Source: Alphaproteobacteria bacterium (GTDB lineage Bacteria; Pseudomonadota; Alphaproteobacteria; JABAAW01). Taken from it: a stretch of 12,727 bases of DNA. Of this stretch, positions 12,094-12,727 are shown piece after piece. How positions within the stretch are numbered: the first letter of the stretch is position 1; the number at the start of each line of letters is the position of its first letter. The notes under the pieces were generated by a model, which did not search any database, was not told the origin of the DNA, and saw only the letters and a list, made by a program, of their open reading frames with translations. A program made the position numbers and the translations under genes. The DNA lies in assembly GCA_014238625.1 (NCBI GenBank), contig JABAAS010000024.1:1-12727 (forward strand), written 5' to 3'.

Positions 12094-12727
12094 ATGCAAC
12101 GAGTTATGAATAGCGTTTTTTACAAACAGCTTGTGCCCTTTACGCTGCTGTTTGCCTTACTTTTGCTCTCTAGCGGCTGTGCTGGTTTGGCTAAGGTCGG
12201 CAAGAAACCAGAGCTATCGCCGGTGCAGGATCCGACGACGAGGAACGATTATCGTCGAGTAGAGATGCCAATGCCTAGTCCTGAACGCCATATTCGCAAT
12301 CCGAATTCTTTGTGGCGTTCTGGTTCTCGCGCTTTTTTCAAGGATTTGCGAGCGACTCGCATAGGCGATATAGTTACGGTTTTAATCGATGTTCAGGATA
12401 GCGCGGAGTTGAACAACCAAACTCAGCGTTCTCGCTCGAGCAACAAAGAGACTCAGAATGGTGCTTTGAGTGCTCTTGATTCGACGGTACAAACTTTTTT
12501 CCCTCTAGCTCCCAGCCTTAACGATCTGTTTGATGGAGCTTCGCAAAGCAACACTCAGGGAGTGGGTAGTATTTCGCGAGATGAGAGGATCACCATGCGA
12601 GTAGCGGCGGTTGTAACACAAACGCTACCGAATGGCAATCTTGTTGTTTATGGTCGCCAAGAGTTGCGAGTAAACTTTGAGGTTCGAGTTCTGCATGTAG
12701 CTGGAGTTCTTCGTCCGCAAGATATAT
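12094..12727 (+). CDS. flgH: Flagellar L-ring lipoprotein FlgH (3' end cut by window edge)
   Basis: Subunit of the outer-membrane L-ring, the bushing around the distal rod. 211 residues are visible and the frame is open to the edge. The N-terminus is a lipoprotein signal: a hydrophobic stretch (about 14-25), then LSSGC with the lipidated cysteine at C29. FlgH signatures follow: NSLWRSGSRAFFKDLRATRIGDIVTVLI (71-98), and NGNLVVYGRQELRVNFEVRVLHVAGVLRPQDI (180-211), just short of the usual C-terminal end. ATG 12094 is 18 bases after the flgA stop with an AGGAAGAGAG ribosome site; the in-frame ATG at codon 5 is a weaker choice. It is the fourth gene of the sigma-54 operon; flgI is likely to lie nearby but is not seen. 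Confidence 0.96.
   Translation, partial: MQRVMNSVFYKQLVPFTLLFALLLLSSGCAGLAKVGKKPELSPVQDPTTRNDYRRVEMPMPSPERHIRNPNSLWRSGSRAFFKDLRATRIGDIVTVLIDVQDSAELNNQTQRSRSSNKETQNGALSALDSTVQTFFPLAPSLNDLFDGASQSNTQGVGSISRDERITMRVAAVVTQTLPNGNLVVYGRQELRVNFEVRVLHVAGVLRPQDI

Noticed and set aside
1..12727. Defence island, prophage, toxin-antitoxin or other novel multi-gene system
   Set aside because: All but one gene belong to well-known housekeeping or flagellar families; nothing suggests nuclease, integrase, phage or toxin functions.

Overview
The window comes from a flagellated, histidine-prototrophic bacterium, most likely an alphaproteobacterium. The evidence is the run fliL, fliM, a DUF6468 protein and a MotE-like protein, opposite a divergent flgF-flgG-flgA-flgH run. 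The hisB-hisH-hisA-hisF-hisE-HIT order and a FliM whose CheY-binding motif sits behind an N-terminal extension also fit. Base composition is moderate, and codon use is relaxed in places (CGA, AGA and AGG are common for arginine in flgA and flgH). I cannot place the organism below class.

Layout. (1) 1-1366: a plus-strand threonine ammonia-lyase with a C-terminal ACT domain, preceded by 85 bases that may hold the last codons of another gene. (2) 1367-2062: a small AT-rich interval with one unrecognised minus-strand membrane-protein gene, bracketed by a 20-base perfect direct repeat (about 40 bases imperfect), with a strong hairpin at its 3' end. (3) 2063-9045: ten close-packed minus-strand genes read right to left: fliL, fliM, DUF6468, motE-like, hisB, hisH, hisA, hisF, hisE, HIT. 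Gaps are 1 to 56 bases, and the motE-like stop and the hisB start are one base apart, so motility and histidine synthesis genes probably share a transcript. (4) 9046-9384: a T-rich divergent control region with two outward-facing sigma-54-type promoters, a very good one for flgF and a weaker one for fliL, at nearly the same distance from their start codons. (5) 9385-12727: flgF, flgG, flgA and a truncated flgH, encoding the proximal and distal rod, the P-ring chaperone and the L-ring lipoprotein.

How the genes work together. The flagellar genes cover the C-ring switch (FliM), the stator/basal-body membrane protein FliL, the rod (FlgF, FlgG), and the outer rings (FlgA, FlgH). The MotE-like and DUF6468 proteins are inner-membrane coiled-coil proteins typical of alphaproteobacterial motility clusters. 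HisB, HisH/HisF, HisA and HisE carry out middle steps of histidine synthesis; hisG, hisI, hisC and hisD are not here.

I found no defence system, CRISPR array, transposase, tRNA or rRNA. The main points for a second look are the flagellar-histidine operon junction, the paired sigma-54 promoters, the seven-unit SQG[V/I] repeat in the FliM tail, and the repeat-bracketed small gene.
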